64,000 nt of DNA from Curtobacterium sp. MCJR17_020 (GTDB taxonomy: Bacteria; Actinomycetota; Actinomycetes; Actinomycetales; Microbacteriaceae), in NCBI RefSeq assembly GCF_003234365.2, contig NZ_CP126261.1:62001-126000 (forward strand), in the 5' to 3' direction. Below the pieces are notes generated by a model. It worked only from the letters and a program-made list of their open reading frames with translations, was not told where the DNA came from and did no database searches. Shown in pieces: positions 8,781-18,348 of the stretch; positions within the stretch are counted from its first letter, which is position 1; every line of letters begins with the position of its first letter. A program made the position numbers and the translations under genes.

Positions 8781-9558
8781 GTCGACCTCCGTCGTACCCC
8801 AGGTCCGCACTGATCGCGGCGGCGGTGGACATCACCAGGTCCGCGAGCTCGGACTCGCGGTCGACGAGCCGTTCTCGCAGCCCGCTGATGGACACCGCGG
8901 CGACGAGCTCGCCGCGGTGGTTGAAGACGGGACTGCCGAAGGCGGCGATGCCGATCGTGACGTCCTGGTCGGACCGGGCGTACCCGCGCGATCGAGTCGC
9001 CTCGAGCTCCGCCTGCAGCGCGCCCCGGGACGGGACGGCGTACGGCAGGTCGGGCGTCGCCAGGAGCTCGTCGACCACGGCGTGCTGTTCGCCGGCGGCC
9101 AGGAACGCCAGGAGGGCGCGGGGCGCCCCGCCGACGTGGAGCGGCAGCGAGTCGCCCACCTGCATCGCCACGGAGCGGACGTCGTGGCCCTCGAGGCGTT
9201 CGACGCACACGGCGCGCGTGCCCCGGCGGTAGCAGAGCAGTGCAGCCACGCCGGCGCTCGAGCGGAGTTCTCGCATCCGGGGCAGGGCGAGCCCGCGGAC
9301 GTCGAGCGAGTCCTCCAGGACGCCGCCGATCTGCATGCAGGCGAGCCCGAGACGGTAGGTGCCGCGGGCCGGGGCGGCGTCGACCCAGCCCATCGCGATG
9401 AGGCTCTGCAGCAGGCGGTAGGTGGACGACGTGGGTTCCCCGACCGCGTCCGCCAGCGCGCTCACCGTCAGGGCCTCGGTCTCGGCCAGCGCGTCGATGA
9501 TCGCGCCGGCCTTGCTGAGGATCTCGATCCCACCGTCGTCGGAGGCGCCGTCTGCCAT
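8773..9558 (-). CDS. IclR family transcriptional regulator
   Basis: 261-residue IclR protein: N-terminal winged helix (about residues 12-75, with SSTYRLLQSL as recognition helix) and C-terminal ligand domain with DVTIGIAAFGSPVF. It is divergent from the split transketolase operon with about 120 bp between starts, the classical position of a local regulator, and is coupled to a second IclR gene. Its ligand is unknown; a sugar or sugar acid used by the transketolase operon is the natural guess. Confidence 0.85.
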   Translation of the reverse strand: MADGASDDGGIEILSKAGAIIDALAETEALTVSALADAVGEPTSSTYRLLQSLIAMGWVDAAPARGTYRLGLACMQIGGVLEDSLDVRGLALPRMRELRSSAGVAALLCYRRGTRAVCVERLEGHDVRSVAMQVGDSLPLHVGGAPRALLAFLAAGEQHAVVDELLATPDLPYAVPSRGALQAELEATRSRGYARSDQDVTIGIAAFGSPVFNHRGELVAAVSISGLRERLVDRESELADLVMSTAAAISADLGYDGGRRG

Positions 9559-9680
9559 GTCGTCATCCTCCCACGCCGACCACGCCGGCTTCGTCGACTC
9601 GTCCCGCTAATCTCACGCAGTAGACACGCCGTTCACAGAGTGATAGTTTGATGCCACCACCGCAGAACGAAGGAGTCGCC

Positions 9681-10571
9681 GTGACACGCAACGACGCGAG
9701 AGACGTCGAACACCTGGAGACCGTCGCCCGAGAAGGACGCTGGCGTGTCCTCGAGACGGTCGCGACGAGCAAGGCGGGGCACATCGGTGGCCCGATGTCC
9801 GCCATGGACCTGATGGTCGCCCTCTACTTCCACCAGCTCCGGATCGACCCGGAGCAGCCGCAGGACCCTGACCGCGACCGGTTCATCCTGTCCAAGGGGC
9901 ACTCGGCGATCGGGCTCTACTCGGTGCTCGCCCTCCGGGGGTACTTCCCCGTCGAGGAGCTCGCCACCTTCGACCACGGCGACTCCCGACTCCAGGGGCA
10001 CCCCGACATGAAGCTCACGCCGGGGGTGGACTCCTCCACCGGGTCCCTCGGGCAGGGACTTTCCGCCGGCTCCGGAATGGCGATCGCCGCGAAGATGCAG
10101 GGCAAGGACTTCCACACCTGGGTGGTGCTCGGCGACGGCGAGATCGAGGAGGGCATGGTCTGGGAGACCGTCATCCACGCCCCCCGCTACGGCCTCGACA
10201 ACCTCACCGCGATCGTCGACCTCAACGGTCTGCAGCAGTACGGCTGGCCGGCCGGCGAGCACGACCGCTACGACCGCAGCGAACCGATGGGGCACGTGAA
10301 CCTCCCGGCCGTGTTCCGCGGGTTCGGCTGGAACGTCATCGAGATCAACGGCCACGACTTCGAGGAGATCCTCGACGCGTACTCCGAGGTCGACGCCGCC
10401 CGCGGCGCGACCGGCAAGCCGACGGCGATCATCGCCCACACCGTCAAGGGCAACGGTGTCTCGTTCACCCGCGCCACGTTCAAGTGGCACAACGGCGTCC
10501 CGACCGCGGAGCAGCTCGACACCGCCCGCACGGAACTGCTCATCGACCAGAAGACAGAGGCCCTGGCATGA
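9681..10571 (+). CDS. Transketolase, N-terminal subunit
   Basis: ThDP-binding half of a two-gene transketolase, 296 residues. Marks are KAGHIGGPMS near the N-terminus, ILSKGHSA, and the ThDP motif GDGEIEEGMVWE around residue 150. Of several in-frame starts, GTG at 9681 is best: AGGAG sits five bases before it, whereas the ATG at 9651 has no ribosome-binding site. The gene overlaps the C-terminal subunit by 4 bp. Split transketolases in Actinobacteria usually serve a dedicated sugar pathway rather than the central pentose phosphate route. Confidence 0.88.
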   Translation: MTRNDARDVEHLETVAREGRWRVLETVATSKAGHIGGPMSAMDLMVALYFHQLRIDPEQPQDPDRDRFILSKGHSAIGLYSVLALRGYFPVEELATFDHGDSRLQGHPDMKLTPGVDSSTGSLGQGLSAGSGMAIAAKMQGKDFHTWVVLGDGEIEEGMVWETVIHAPRYGLDNLTAIVDLNGLQQYGWPAGEHDRYDRSEPMGHVNLPAVFRGFGWNVIEINGHDFEEILDAYSEVDAARGATGKPTAIIAHTVKGNGVSFTRATFKWHNGVPTAEQLDTARTELLIDQKTEALA

Positions 10572-11551
10572 AGGCGCAGCGCGCAGTGTGGGGCGACACC
10601 CTCACCGAACTCGCACGGACCGACGACCGCATCGTCGTCGTCGACGGCGACCTCGCGACCTCGACCATGGCGGTCACGTTCGCCGAGGCCCACCCGGACC
10701 GGTTCGTCCAGGCCGGCATCGCCGAGCAGAACATGGTCGGCATCGCGTTCGGCATGTCGACGCTCGGCTACCGCCCCTGGCTGTCGTCGTTCGGGGTCTT
10801 CCTGACGAACCGCGCGCTCGACCAGGTGCGCATGCTCGTCTCCCAGACGAAGGCCCCCGTCCGGCTCGCCGCCGCGTACACCGGGCTGCTCAACGGCGCG
10901 AGCGGCAAGACCCACCAGGACATCGAGGACCTGTCGGTGATGCGTGCGCTGCCGAACATGATCGTCCTCGCGCCGGCCGACGAGACCGAGGCCGCCGCGA
11001 TGATCCGCTGGGCCGCCGACCACGACGGCCCCGTGTACCTCCGGCTCGCCCGCGACGCGGTCGCCGACGTCTTCGACGGCAGCTACGCGTTCCGCATCGG
11101 CGCGCCCGTGCTGTTGCGAGACGGCAGCGACGACGGCGAGGGCAACGAACGCGACGCGGGGACCGGCCCCGACGTCACCGTCGTCTCGACCGGCGTCCAG
11201 ACCTCCCGCACCGTCGAGGCCATCACCGCCGTCGAGGCCGAGGGACACCGCGTCCGACACGTGCACCTGCCGACGATCAAGCCCCTCGACGACGACGCCC
11301 TCTGGGCGCTGCTCGACGGTGCGGCCCAGGTCGTCACGGTCGAGGAGCACAACGTCGTCGGCGGACTCGGTGACGTCGTCGCGGCGGTCCTCGCCGGCCA
11401 CGCCAGCGGAGCCCGACTGCACAAGGTCGGGCTCGTCGACTCCTGGGCCGAGTCGGGCCCCAACGACTTCCTGCTCGACAAGTACGGACTGTCGGTCGAG
11501 CGCGTCGCGGACCGCATCCGTGCCGTCCTCGGGGAGCGAGTCGCCGCATGA
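10568..11551 (+). CDS. Transketolase, C-terminal subunit
   Basis: Pyrimidine-binding and C-terminal domains of the split transketolase, 327 residues. The catalytic Glu lies in AGIAEQNMVG, followed by GKTHQDIEDL and the C-terminal VEEHNVVGGLG typical of DXS/transketolase C domains. The ATG lies inside the TGA of the N-subunit gene, and its own stop overlaps the next gene (ATGA), giving a tightly coupled three-gene operon with the PfkB kinase. Confidence 0.88.
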   Translation: MKAQRAVWGDTLTELARTDDRIVVVDGDLATSTMAVTFAEAHPDRFVQAGIAEQNMVGIAFGMSTLGYRPWLSSFGVFLTNRALDQVRMLVSQTKAPVRLAAAYTGLLNGASGKTHQDIEDLSVMRALPNMIVLAPADETEAAAMIRWAADHDGPVYLRLARDAVADVFDGSYAFRIGAPVLLRDGSDDGEGNERDAGTGPDVTVVSTGVQTSRTVEAITAVEAEGHRVRHVHLPTIKPLDDDALWALLDGAAQVVTVEEHNVVGGLGDVVAAVLAGHASGARLHKVGLVDSWAESGPNDFLLDKYGLSVERVADRIRAVLGERVAA

Positions 11552-12591
11552 GCACGGTACGTCCGGACGCTGCGGCGTGGACGGCGACCCGGACGGGACG
11601 CACGATCGTCACGCTCACCCCGGCGCCTGCGATCGACCGGACGTACTCCGTCGACACCCTGCGGGGCGGGACCGTGCACCGCGCCCACACCGTCACCGAG
11701 ACACTCGGGGGCAACGGCGTGAACGTCACCCGTGCGCTCCTCGCGCACGGCGCGGCGTCGCACGCGGTCGCCCCGTTGTCGCCGGAGGCGCTCGCGCCGC
11801 TCGACGACGACGCACGCTCCGGCCTGACGCCGGTGGACCTCGGCGTGCGCACCCGGGTCAACACCGTCGTGACCGCGGCGGACGGCGCCACCACGAACGT
11901 CAACGAGGCCCCGGCCCCGCTGACACGTGCGCAGTGGACGACGCTGACCGTGGCCGTGCTCCGCACCACGCTGGAGACCGACGCCCGATGGCTCGTGGTG
12001 ACCGGGTGCCTCCCGGCCGTCGCCGGTGGCGACCACCTCGTCGACGTGCTCCCGCTCGTCGTCGCGGCCCGCGCCATCGGACTGTCGGTCGCGTTCGACG
12101 TCCCCGGCCACCAGCTGACGGCGGTGCTCGACCCGCTCGCGCCGGTCGACCTCGTGAAGCCGAACGTCGACGAACTCGCGCAGGCCGTCGGACACCCCGT
12201 CACGACGGTCGACGAGACGGTGCGTGCAGCGCGCGCCCTCCTCTCGCGGGGCGCACGACGCGCGCTTGTCACGATGGGTGCCGCCGGGGCGCTCCTCGTC
12301 GATGCCCACCGACACGAACTGGTCCCCGGGGTCGCGACCGACTGCGTCGACACGACCGGGGCCGGTGACGCGGCACTCGCCGGGTACCTCGCCGCCGAGT
12401 CGGACGGCGCGACGCCGTCGGCCGCCGCGCGACTCGCAGTCCGTTGGGGCGCTGCAGCGGTCGCCCAGCGGGGTGCTGCACTCCGCGCCACCCCGGCCAC
12501 CCGCGGCGACGGCGCCCAGCCGTTCCGCCCACCGCACCACACCGACCACTCCACCTGGCTGCGCGTCGACTCGCTCGCCGCGACCGGCTGA
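11548..12591 (+). CDS. PfkB family sugar kinase (1-phosphofructokinase-like)
   Basis: ATP-dependent ribokinase-fold kinase of 347 residues. The N-terminal TLTPAPAIDRT and GGNGVNVTRAL match the 1-phosphofructokinase/tagatose-6-phosphate kinase branch, and the C-terminal TTGAGDA motif carries the catalytic Asp near residue 274. It is translationally coupled to the split transketolase, so it probably phosphorylates the ketose or ketose phosphate that this transketolase uses. The substrate is unknown; the arrangement recalls branched-pentose (apiose-type) pathways but is not diagnostic. Confidence 0.8.
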   Translation: MSTVRPDAAAWTATRTGRTIVTLTPAPAIDRTYSVDTLRGGTVHRAHTVTETLGGNGVNVTRALLAHGAASHAVAPLSPEALAPLDDDARSGLTPVDLGVRTRVNTVVTAADGATTNVNEAPAPLTRAQWTTLTVAVLRTTLETDARWLVVTGCLPAVAGGDHLVDVLPLVVAARAIGLSVAFDVPGHQLTAVLDPLAPVDLVKPNVDELAQAVGHPVTTVDETVRAARALLSRGARRALVTMGAAGALLVDAHRHELVPGVATDCVDTTGAGDAALAGYLAAESDGATPSAAARLAVRWGAAAVAQRGAALRATPATRGDGAQPFRPPHHTDHSTWLRVDSLAATG

Positions 12592-12636
12592 CGCCGTCCG
12601 CAGCACGCCACGGGCGCCCGACCTCGAAGGATCAGC

Positions 12637-14517
12637 ATGACTGCCACCACCGAGACGATCGGATCGACGATCGAGCCAGGACCCGGCCTGGAGGCCCTCC
12701 ACCACTGGGTGGACCAGGTCGCGTCCCTGACGGAACCGGACCACGTCGTCTGGTGCTCCGGCAGTGAGGTCGAGAACCGCGCACTGCTCACCGAGATGGT
12801 CGCCGCCGGCTCCCTCATCGCGTTGGAGCAGGGCCTGCGCCCGGACAGCTTCCTCGCCAGGAGCGACCCCGCGGACGTCGCACGGGTCGAGGACCGCACC
12901 TTCATCTGCTCCGCCACCGAGGCCGACGCCGGCCCGACGAACAACTGGCGGGAACCCGACGTCATGCGCACCGAGCTCACGGCGCGCTTCCGGGGTGCGA
13001 TGCGCGGGCGGACGCTCTACGTCGTGCCGTTCTCGATGGGGCCGGTGGGTGGGGCGATCTCGCAGGTCGGCGTCCAGATCACGGACTCGCCGTACGTCGT
13101 GGTGTCCACCAGGATCATGACCCGGATGGGCGCTGATGCCCTCGCGCAGATCGGGCCAGACACGGTCTGGGTCCCGGCCCTGCACACCGTGGGCATGCCG
13201 CTCGTCGACGACGACGGCACGAGGATCCCGGACGTGCCGTGGCCGTCGAACTCGACCAAGACGATCGCGCACTTCCCGGAGACCCGCGAGATCTGGTCGT
13301 ACGGCTCCGGGTACGGTGGCAACGCCCTGCTCGCGAAGAAGTGCTTCGCCCTCCGCATCGCGTCGTCGATGGCCCGCGCGGACGGCTGGCTCGCCGAGCA
13401 CATGCTCCTCATCCGCGTCACCACGCCCACGGGGAAGGTCCTGCACGTCGCCGCCGCCTTCCCCTCCGCCTGCGGCAAGACCAATTTCGCGATGATGACC
13501 CCGACGCTGCCCGGCTGGAAGGTCGAGACCATCGGTGACGACATCGCGTGGCTCCGCCCCGGTGCCGACGGCCGTCTGTGGGCGATCAACCCCGAGGCCG
13601 GGTTCTTCGGCGTCGCACCCGGGACCGGCCCGGACACGAACCCGGCGGCGATGACCACTGTCCACTCGAACACGATCTTCACGAACGTCGCGATGACGCA
13701 CGACGGCGACGTCTGGTGGGAGGGCGCGTCGGAGGAACCGCCGCGGCACCTCATCGACTGGCGCGGACGGCCGTGGGAGCCGGGCAGCGTGACCCCGGCC
13801 GCGCACCCCAACGCACGCTTCACGGTCGCCGCTGACCAGTGCCCGACCATCTCGGACGACTGGGACAGCCCCGACGGCGTGCCGATCGACGCCATCGTCT
13901 TCGGCGGTCGCCGCGCCACCAACGTCCCACTCGTCGCCGAGGCCGAGGACTGGGAACACGGCGTGTTCTTCGGCTCGACGATCTCCAGCGAGCAGACCGC
14001 TGCGGCAGAGGGACCCGTCGGCGAACTCCGCCTCGACCCCTTCGCGATGCAGCCGTTCTGCGGCTACAACATGGCGGACCACTGGGCGCACTGGCTCGAG
14101 ATCGGTGACCGCCTCGGCTCGAAGGCACCGCGCGTCTTCCGAGTCAACTGGTTCCGCAAGTCCTCGGACGGCGGCTACCTCTGGCCCGGGTTCGGCGAGA
14201 ACGTCCGCGTGCTCGAATGGATCGCCGGCCGGCTCGACGGCTCAGCGGACGTGGACTGGAGCCCCATCGGCGGGCTGCCCGCTGTGGGCGCACTCGACCT
14301 GGTCGGGCTCGACCTCGACGGCTTCGCGCTCGACGAGTTGTTCGCCGTCGACCCGGCGGCGTGGTCCGCCGAGGCCGAGCAGCTGCGGGCGCACTTCGAC
14401 CGGTTCGGCGACCGGGTACCGGCACGGCTGCAGGCACGTCTGGACCAGCTCGTCCGTCGGTTGAGGGACAAGGCGCTGGCGGAGAAGACGCGATCGGGGC
14501 TTAGTGGGTTTCGATGA
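12637..14517 (+). CDS. pckG: Phosphoenolpyruvate carboxykinase (GTP)
   Basis: Makes PEP from oxaloacetate with GTP, the first step of gluconeogenesis; cytoplasmic monomer. 626 residues, close to family length. Signature motifs include GGNALLAKKCFALR and the kinase loop SACGKTNFAMM with the active-site Cys near residue 279; FGGRRATNVPLV and WFRKSSDGGYLWPGFGEN are the GTP/PEP blocks. The final residues (after ALAEKT) overlap the 3' end of a convergent sugar-porter remnant, so the very last residues may not be ancestral. Confidence 0.95.
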   Translation: MTATTETIGSTIEPGPGLEALHHWVDQVASLTEPDHVVWCSGSEVENRALLTEMVAAGSLIALEQGLRPDSFLARSDPADVARVEDRTFICSATEADAGPTNNWREPDVMRTELTARFRGAMRGRTLYVVPFSMGPVGGAISQVGVQITDSPYVVVSTRIMTRMGADALAQIGPDTVWVPALHTVGMPLVDDDGTRIPDVPWPSNSTKTIAHFPETREIWSYGSGYGGNALLAKKCFALRIASSMARADGWLAEHMLLIRVTTPTGKVLHVAAAFPSACGKTNFAMMTPTLPGWKVETIGDDIAWLRPGADGRLWAINPEAGFFGVAPGTGPDTNPAAMTTVHSNTIFTNVAMTHDGDVWWEGASEEPPRHLIDWRGRPWEPGSVTPAAHPNARFTVAADQCPTISDDWDSPDGVPIDAIVFGGRRATNVPLVAEAEDWEHGVFFGSTISSEQTAAAEGPVGELRLDPFAMQPFCGYNMADHWAHWLEIGDRLGSKAPRVFRVNWFRKSSDGGYLWPGFGENVRVLEWIAGRLDGSADVDWSPIGGLPAVGALDLVGLDLDGFALDELFAVDPAAWSAEAEQLRAHFDRFGDRVPARLQARLDQLVRRLRDKALAEKTRSGLSGFR

Positions 14518-14845
14518 TGGGGATGGCGCCGGTCTTGAGAGTCTCTTCGATTTCGTGGAGGCTGGCGTCCTTGGTCTCGGGGACGAAGAACCGGACGAAT
14601 GCGATGCCGGCCGTTCCGAGTCCGGCGAAGACGAGGAAGGTGGCGCCGGCGCCGATGGCGTCGACGAGGGGCAGGAACACCAGCGCGATGGCGAAGTTCG
14701 CCATCCAGACGAAGATGCCGCCGATGCCCATGGCGATGCCACGGGCTTGAGCGGGGGCGAGCTCGCTGAGCAGCAGCCAGGTGACGGTGCCGACGGCGGA
14801 TTGCTGGAACGCGAGGAATCCGATCATCAGGCCCACGAGACGCTC
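14501..14845 (-). pseudogene. C-terminal fragment of a sugar-porter MFS transporter
   Basis: Encodes only the last three or so transmembrane segments of a Sugar_tr family symporter: WLLLSELAP...RGIAMG, then hydrophobic segments and the closing FVPETKD motif. The N-terminal nine helices are missing; upstream of about 14845 the frame continues into unrelated sequence. A full protein would be about 470 residues and this is about 115. It is convergent with pckG and overlaps it by 17 bp. The break marks the left edge of the rearranged region; an inositol or sugar transporter next to the catabolic block would make sense. Confidence 0.8.
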
Positions 14846-15160
14846 CTGCTCGCGCGAGTCAGCCCACGTCGCCACTGTCGACAAGACAGGGTGGTGCTAT
14901 ACACGCTGCACGATTGTTGAAGTCTTCATCTGTGGGAAGTCCACGGAGTCGATTCGCATCATCGTGTCGACCTGCTCACGTCGCGGTCCGTGATCAGGAC
15001 GCGGTCGTCGCGAGGCAATCTTCGTGGGCCTTGCGCTCAAACCTGGCATGGGCGGCAAGGTTCTCCAGAACCCTCGAATCTTCAGCGCCCAAGCCAGGTG
15101 AGGCAGCCGTGAGCTGGGCTGCCCTACCGGTGGGTTCGTGATCGTTGCGAGAAGCGGCCG
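14846..15160. other. Non-coding or decayed stretch beside broken genes
   Basis: No gene is supported here. A minus-strand frame near 14994-15140 has a moderately protein-like tail ending in ARFERKAHEDCLATT but no start or family match, so it may be another gene fragment. Position between two truncated genes suggests a recombination scar. Confidence 0.4.
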
Positions 15161-15560
15161 TCAGGTTGCGTTTCGGTACTCGGATCCGCCGCGGCGGCCG
15201 ATGGCAATGAGGAGGTACACGCCGCCAAGGGCCGCCGCGACCAAGCCGACGGGGATCTGAAACGGTGCCAGGAGATGCTGTCCATGAGGTCGGCGGTGAC
15301 TGTTGCCGCGGCACCGGCACCGGTGGATGCCAGCAACGGAATGCTCGTGGACCCGGTCAGCCAAGCTGCCACCCGGGGTGCAGTGAGCGCGATAAATCCG
15401 ATCGGTCCGACGGCAGCGACGACGACTGCGACGAGCAACACCCCGCCGGCGGTGATCGTCAGCCGAACCCTTGCCACATTCAGGCCAAGCGAGGTCGCGG
15501 TATCGTCTCCGAGCTCGAGTGCCCGCATCGGTCGGCTGAGGATCGGTGCGGTGAGCAGCA
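15161..15560 (-). pseudogene. FecCD-family siderophore permease, truncated and frameshifted
   Basis: Remnant of the C-terminal half of an iron-siderophore ABC transporter permease. One frame gives ALELGDDTATSLGL and GPIGFIALTAPR, the conserved cytoplasmic loop and helix of FecCD proteins; after about 15282 homology continues in another frame as APFQIPVGLVAAALGGV to the stop. A single-base shift plus loss of the N-terminal half leaves it non-functional. No partner permease, binding protein or ATPase is nearby. Confidence 0.8.
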
Positions 15561-15714
15561 AGACCATTTGTTTGACTCTGTCCATGAGCACGTTGGGGAA
15601 CACTGGTTTCCGCACCGTGTCAGCAGGGGACCGGTGAGCGAGAACGACGGGTCCATCACATCCTGAGTTGACATAAGGTACATTATCGGCACTACTCGAC
15701 GTTACGCTGGAAAC

Positions 15715-17073
15715 ATGTGGAAGTGGAAACGACGGCAGCCCGACTTGGCCGCGGCGCAGCCTGACGAGAACGACCGTACGAAGGCACGCCGCTTGGTCGA
15801 GGGTGCGGACGAGTACGTCCGCCTGGTCGGCAGGGAAGTTAGGCGATACGCCATTACGGCGCTGATCCTGACCGCGGGGCTCGTGATATTGGTCCTTGTG
15901 AGTTACTTCGGAGACCGCATGGGCGGGGACACAAAAGCAGTTGTAGCGACCCTTGGGCGACCGACGTCAACAGACAATATATTGACAGCGTACACACTGC
16001 TCGGCGCCTTGCTTTTCGCGCTTCAGGTCGGTGTACGGAGCCTTAATAAGGACGGCGATTTCCTAAGCCAAATTGAGCCAGCCGAGGTTGGTCGGCGTCG
16101 AATGGTCCGAGCGCTGGCCAGCGCGTCCGGGATCGCATCGTTCGGGGTAACCATTCTCTGCTATTACTGGTTCATCAGGCCTGATCAACAGGTGGACCTT
16201 TTCAGAACGCTTGGCCCGGTAGGCGCTAGCATCGTGCTCGCCGTGGTCGCTGCAGAGACGGCGGTTGCGGCCGATCTGCCAAATGATCCGCGGCTGCGCG
16301 AGGCGCTCGAGAAGCGCAGCATTAGGGAGGCCACGCACGCATACGTGCGGCTGCCGCGAAGAACCCTAAAATATCCGCACACGCGTCTCTTGGTGCTTAT
16401 CATTTTTGCGTCTGCTGTCCCATGGGGCGCATGGCTGTTCGCGTTAGGTAGACCGGAACCGGGGGTGATGTTTGCGGCCGGAATGCTGTCGGCGCTTGCC
16501 GCAGCCGCGTCATGCTGGGCACTGATCTCAATATCGACAGCCATTGCGCAACAGCAGATCCTTGAGAGCGTTTTTCAAATCACGATGCTGATTTTGGGGC
16601 TTGCCATCTACACGTTGACGGGCTGGGTGGCTTTCGCACCAGCATTGGACAGTCATTCGTGGGCTCCGATATTGACGTCCGGCGTAGCTTCTGCCCTGCT
16701 CTTTTTTGGACCCGCGGTCCTGATGGTATTGTTCTCTCTACGCAGCTCATCGACGGGAAAACCGGGCGTCATTGTTGCTTTCGCGTCGCGCAAGCTCGGG
16801 AAGACTCGCGACCGACTGAAGCAGGCAACCGCAAAAATCGAAAAAGCCAGCGATGAAGCACGCCGACGCCGACGCCGACGCCTTTACTTCACATGGGCAT
16901 TGGTTCTCTCGCTACTACCGGCACTGCCGCAAGTTCTGATCAGGGTAGGCCGTGCCGGAAATAAGGAGGGAGAATACAAGGCACTAGCCACGTCCGCATT
17001 ATGGACATCCGGGCTACTGTCAATCGGATACGTGGTTACCTTTTACGTTTTAATCGCCGTTCATCGCGTCTAG
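15715..17073 (+). CDS. Unknown multi-pass membrane protein
   Basis: 452-residue protein with no family that I recognise. Visible layout: charged N-terminus (about 40 residues), hydrophobic segments near residues 47-65, 90-107, 137-155, 165-182, 225-243, 250-275, 285-305 and 315-335, an Arg/Lys-rich cytoplasmic stretch around 360-395, and two terminal segments. Codon use is clearly more AT-rich than the surrounding genes (many TTT, ATA and AAA codons), suggesting recent acquisition. It lies alone between broken genes and the mobilization element, in an orientation shared by no neighbour. Confidence 0.7.
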   Translation: MWKWKRRQPDLAAAQPDENDRTKARRLVEGADEYVRLVGREVRRYAITALILTAGLVILVLVSYFGDRMGGDTKAVVATLGRPTSTDNILTAYTLLGALLFALQVGVRSLNKDGDFLSQIEPAEVGRRRMVRALASASGIASFGVTILCYYWFIRPDQQVDLFRTLGPVGASIVLAVVAAETAVAADLPNDPRLREALEKRSIREATHAYVRLPRRTLKYPHTRLLVLIIFASAVPWGAWLFALGRPEPGVMFAAGMLSALAAAASCWALISISTAIAQQQILESVFQITMLILGLAIYTLTGWVAFAPALDSHSWAPILTSGVASALLFFGPAVLMVLFSLRSSSTGKPGVIVAFASRKLGKTRDRLKQATAKIEKASDEARRRRRRRLYFTWALVLSLLPALPQVLIRVGRAGNKEGEYKALATSALWTSGLLSIGYVVTFYVLIAVHRV

Positions 17074-17502
17074 AGCGGAGAATTAGCTGGTGCCTCCGCA
17101 CCACAGTCCAAGTGCGGAATGTATCGACCTGGCGGCGAGACATATCCACGCCTCGCATCGTGCGAGTCCTCCGGAGCCGAGCTGCAGGGCCCACTTGGGC
17201 GGTTCCTTGGCCACCTGGTGGGTGCCTCGCTCGAAGAGACGAGTCCGGCTGTAGTCGGAGCGGCCCTGGAAATTGGAGAGCCACTCAGGGCCAAGACCAC
17301 GCCCATTGAAGCGGCCGCGGGCAGCGATCCGCTTCGGAACGGGCGCAACACCGCCAGTGAGATGCTCAGTTACCCATGCGGCCGTCATGCTTTCGACACC
17401 GCTAGGGAAGCGGCTGCGCGAAGTTGGGAGTGTTCCACAACAACGTGGAGACCGACGACGAGCGTTTCGTCGCAGCCCTCCAGCGCCGTTGTGCGCTGAG
17501 GG
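17074..17502. other. Gap without a confident gene
   Basis: About 430 bp. A minus-strand frame at 17083-17388 (101 codons, ATG start) has acceptable composition but no ribosome-binding site and no recognisable family. A plus-strand frame overlaps it. Neither is supported well enough to call. Confidence 0.3.
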
Positions 17503-18309
17503 TCAGCGAGTGCGGGTGGCTTCGCGCTGGCGATCGCGCTGCTTCGTCCCCGTCTTCTGCGGTTTCACCTGACCGGTGGCCGCGGCCGCCATCAGCGACT
17601 CGCGAACGGTCATCGGGTAGCTGGCGTCCACGGTCGCGCGCGCCTGCTGCGTGGCCGTCAGTGGCCGTGTGATGGCCGAAACTCCTGCCACGGCACTGGC
17701 CGGCGTCGCGGTCGCCGCGGCGTCTGCACCTGCCTGCAGCGCGTTCGCGTCCTGAGATTCGACGGTCGCGGACGTGAGCGCCTGCTCGCTGCCGTCAACA
17801 AGATCCGCGTGCTTCTCCGGATTTGCGACGACGGTTGCTTCGGAGGCGAGGTCATCGGCAGTGCCGGCGTCTGCGTCGGCCGACTGCTTCCGCGCTGCAA
17901 CGGCGTCGTCGACAGCGTCGATCAGCGCCCGGCGTCGTCCGCTCGCGTCGCCGGCGTAAGTTGTGCGGAGCTCGTCCAGGTCAATCCCGTAGCGGCGCTC
18001 AAGGTTGCCGCGGACGGTGTCGTACATGTTTTGCCCGTGCGGGACGTCCGGGCCGGCAGCGACGATGACGTCCACGGTGTTGGCAACACGCTCACCGTTC
18101 GCGCTGGCCCAGAAGTCGGGGCTGCGCACGGCCTCGTGCAGCTCGCCCATCCGCTGCTGCAGGAGACGCCGCTGCTCGTCGTACTGAGTGCGGGTCGCTG
18201 CGTCCCGTTCGGCCTGCTTCCGCGACGCGTGCTCGCGAAGTTGTCCGAGGGCCATCGAGGCCGCTCGGATTACTCGATCGACTTCCTGACCGATCTCCTC
18301 TTCCGACAT
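17503..18309 (-). CDS. Relaxase-operon protein with C-terminal SYPM motif
   Basis: 268 residues, family unknown to me. The N-terminal half is charged and probably helical (residues 1-75), the middle is Ala/Asp-rich, and the C-terminus holds SYPMTVRESL followed by an Ala run at residues 230-246, then an Arg/Lys-rich tail of about 20 residues. The same motif occurs at nearly the same distance from the C-terminus in the Fic protein and in the 503-residue protein of this element. It lies about 40 bp downstream of the relaxase gene on the same strand, so it probably acts in DNA mobilization. It could be a relaxosome accessory factor or a translocated protein. Confidence 0.75.
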   Translation of the reverse strand: MSEEEIGQEVDRVIRAASMALGQLREHASRKQAERDAATRTQYDEQRRLLQQRMGELHEAVRSPDFWASANGERVANTVDVIVAAGPDVPHGQNMYDTVRGNLERRYGIDLDELRTTYAGDASGRRRALIDAVDDAVAARKQSADADAGTADDLASEATVVANPEKHADLVDGSEQALTSATVESQDANALQAGADAAATATPASAVAGVSAITRPLTATQQARATVDASYPMTVRESLMAAAATGQVKPQKTGTKQRDRQREATRTR

Positions 18310-18348
18310 AACTACTCACCCTTCTCCTGCTGTTCGGCGTTACTGGTC

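Noticed and set aside
8781..8810. Longer N-terminus of the first IclR protein from ATG 8810
   Set aside because: Would overlap the upstream gene by 38 bp and has no ribosome-binding site; the GTG at 8780 has GGAGG.
11083..14091. 1000-codon minus-strand open frame opposite the kinase and pckG
   Set aside because: Shadow frame; both plus-strand proteins are unambiguous.
17083..17388. 101-codon minus-strand frame beside the element
   Set aside because: No ribosome-binding site and no family; composition alone is not enough.
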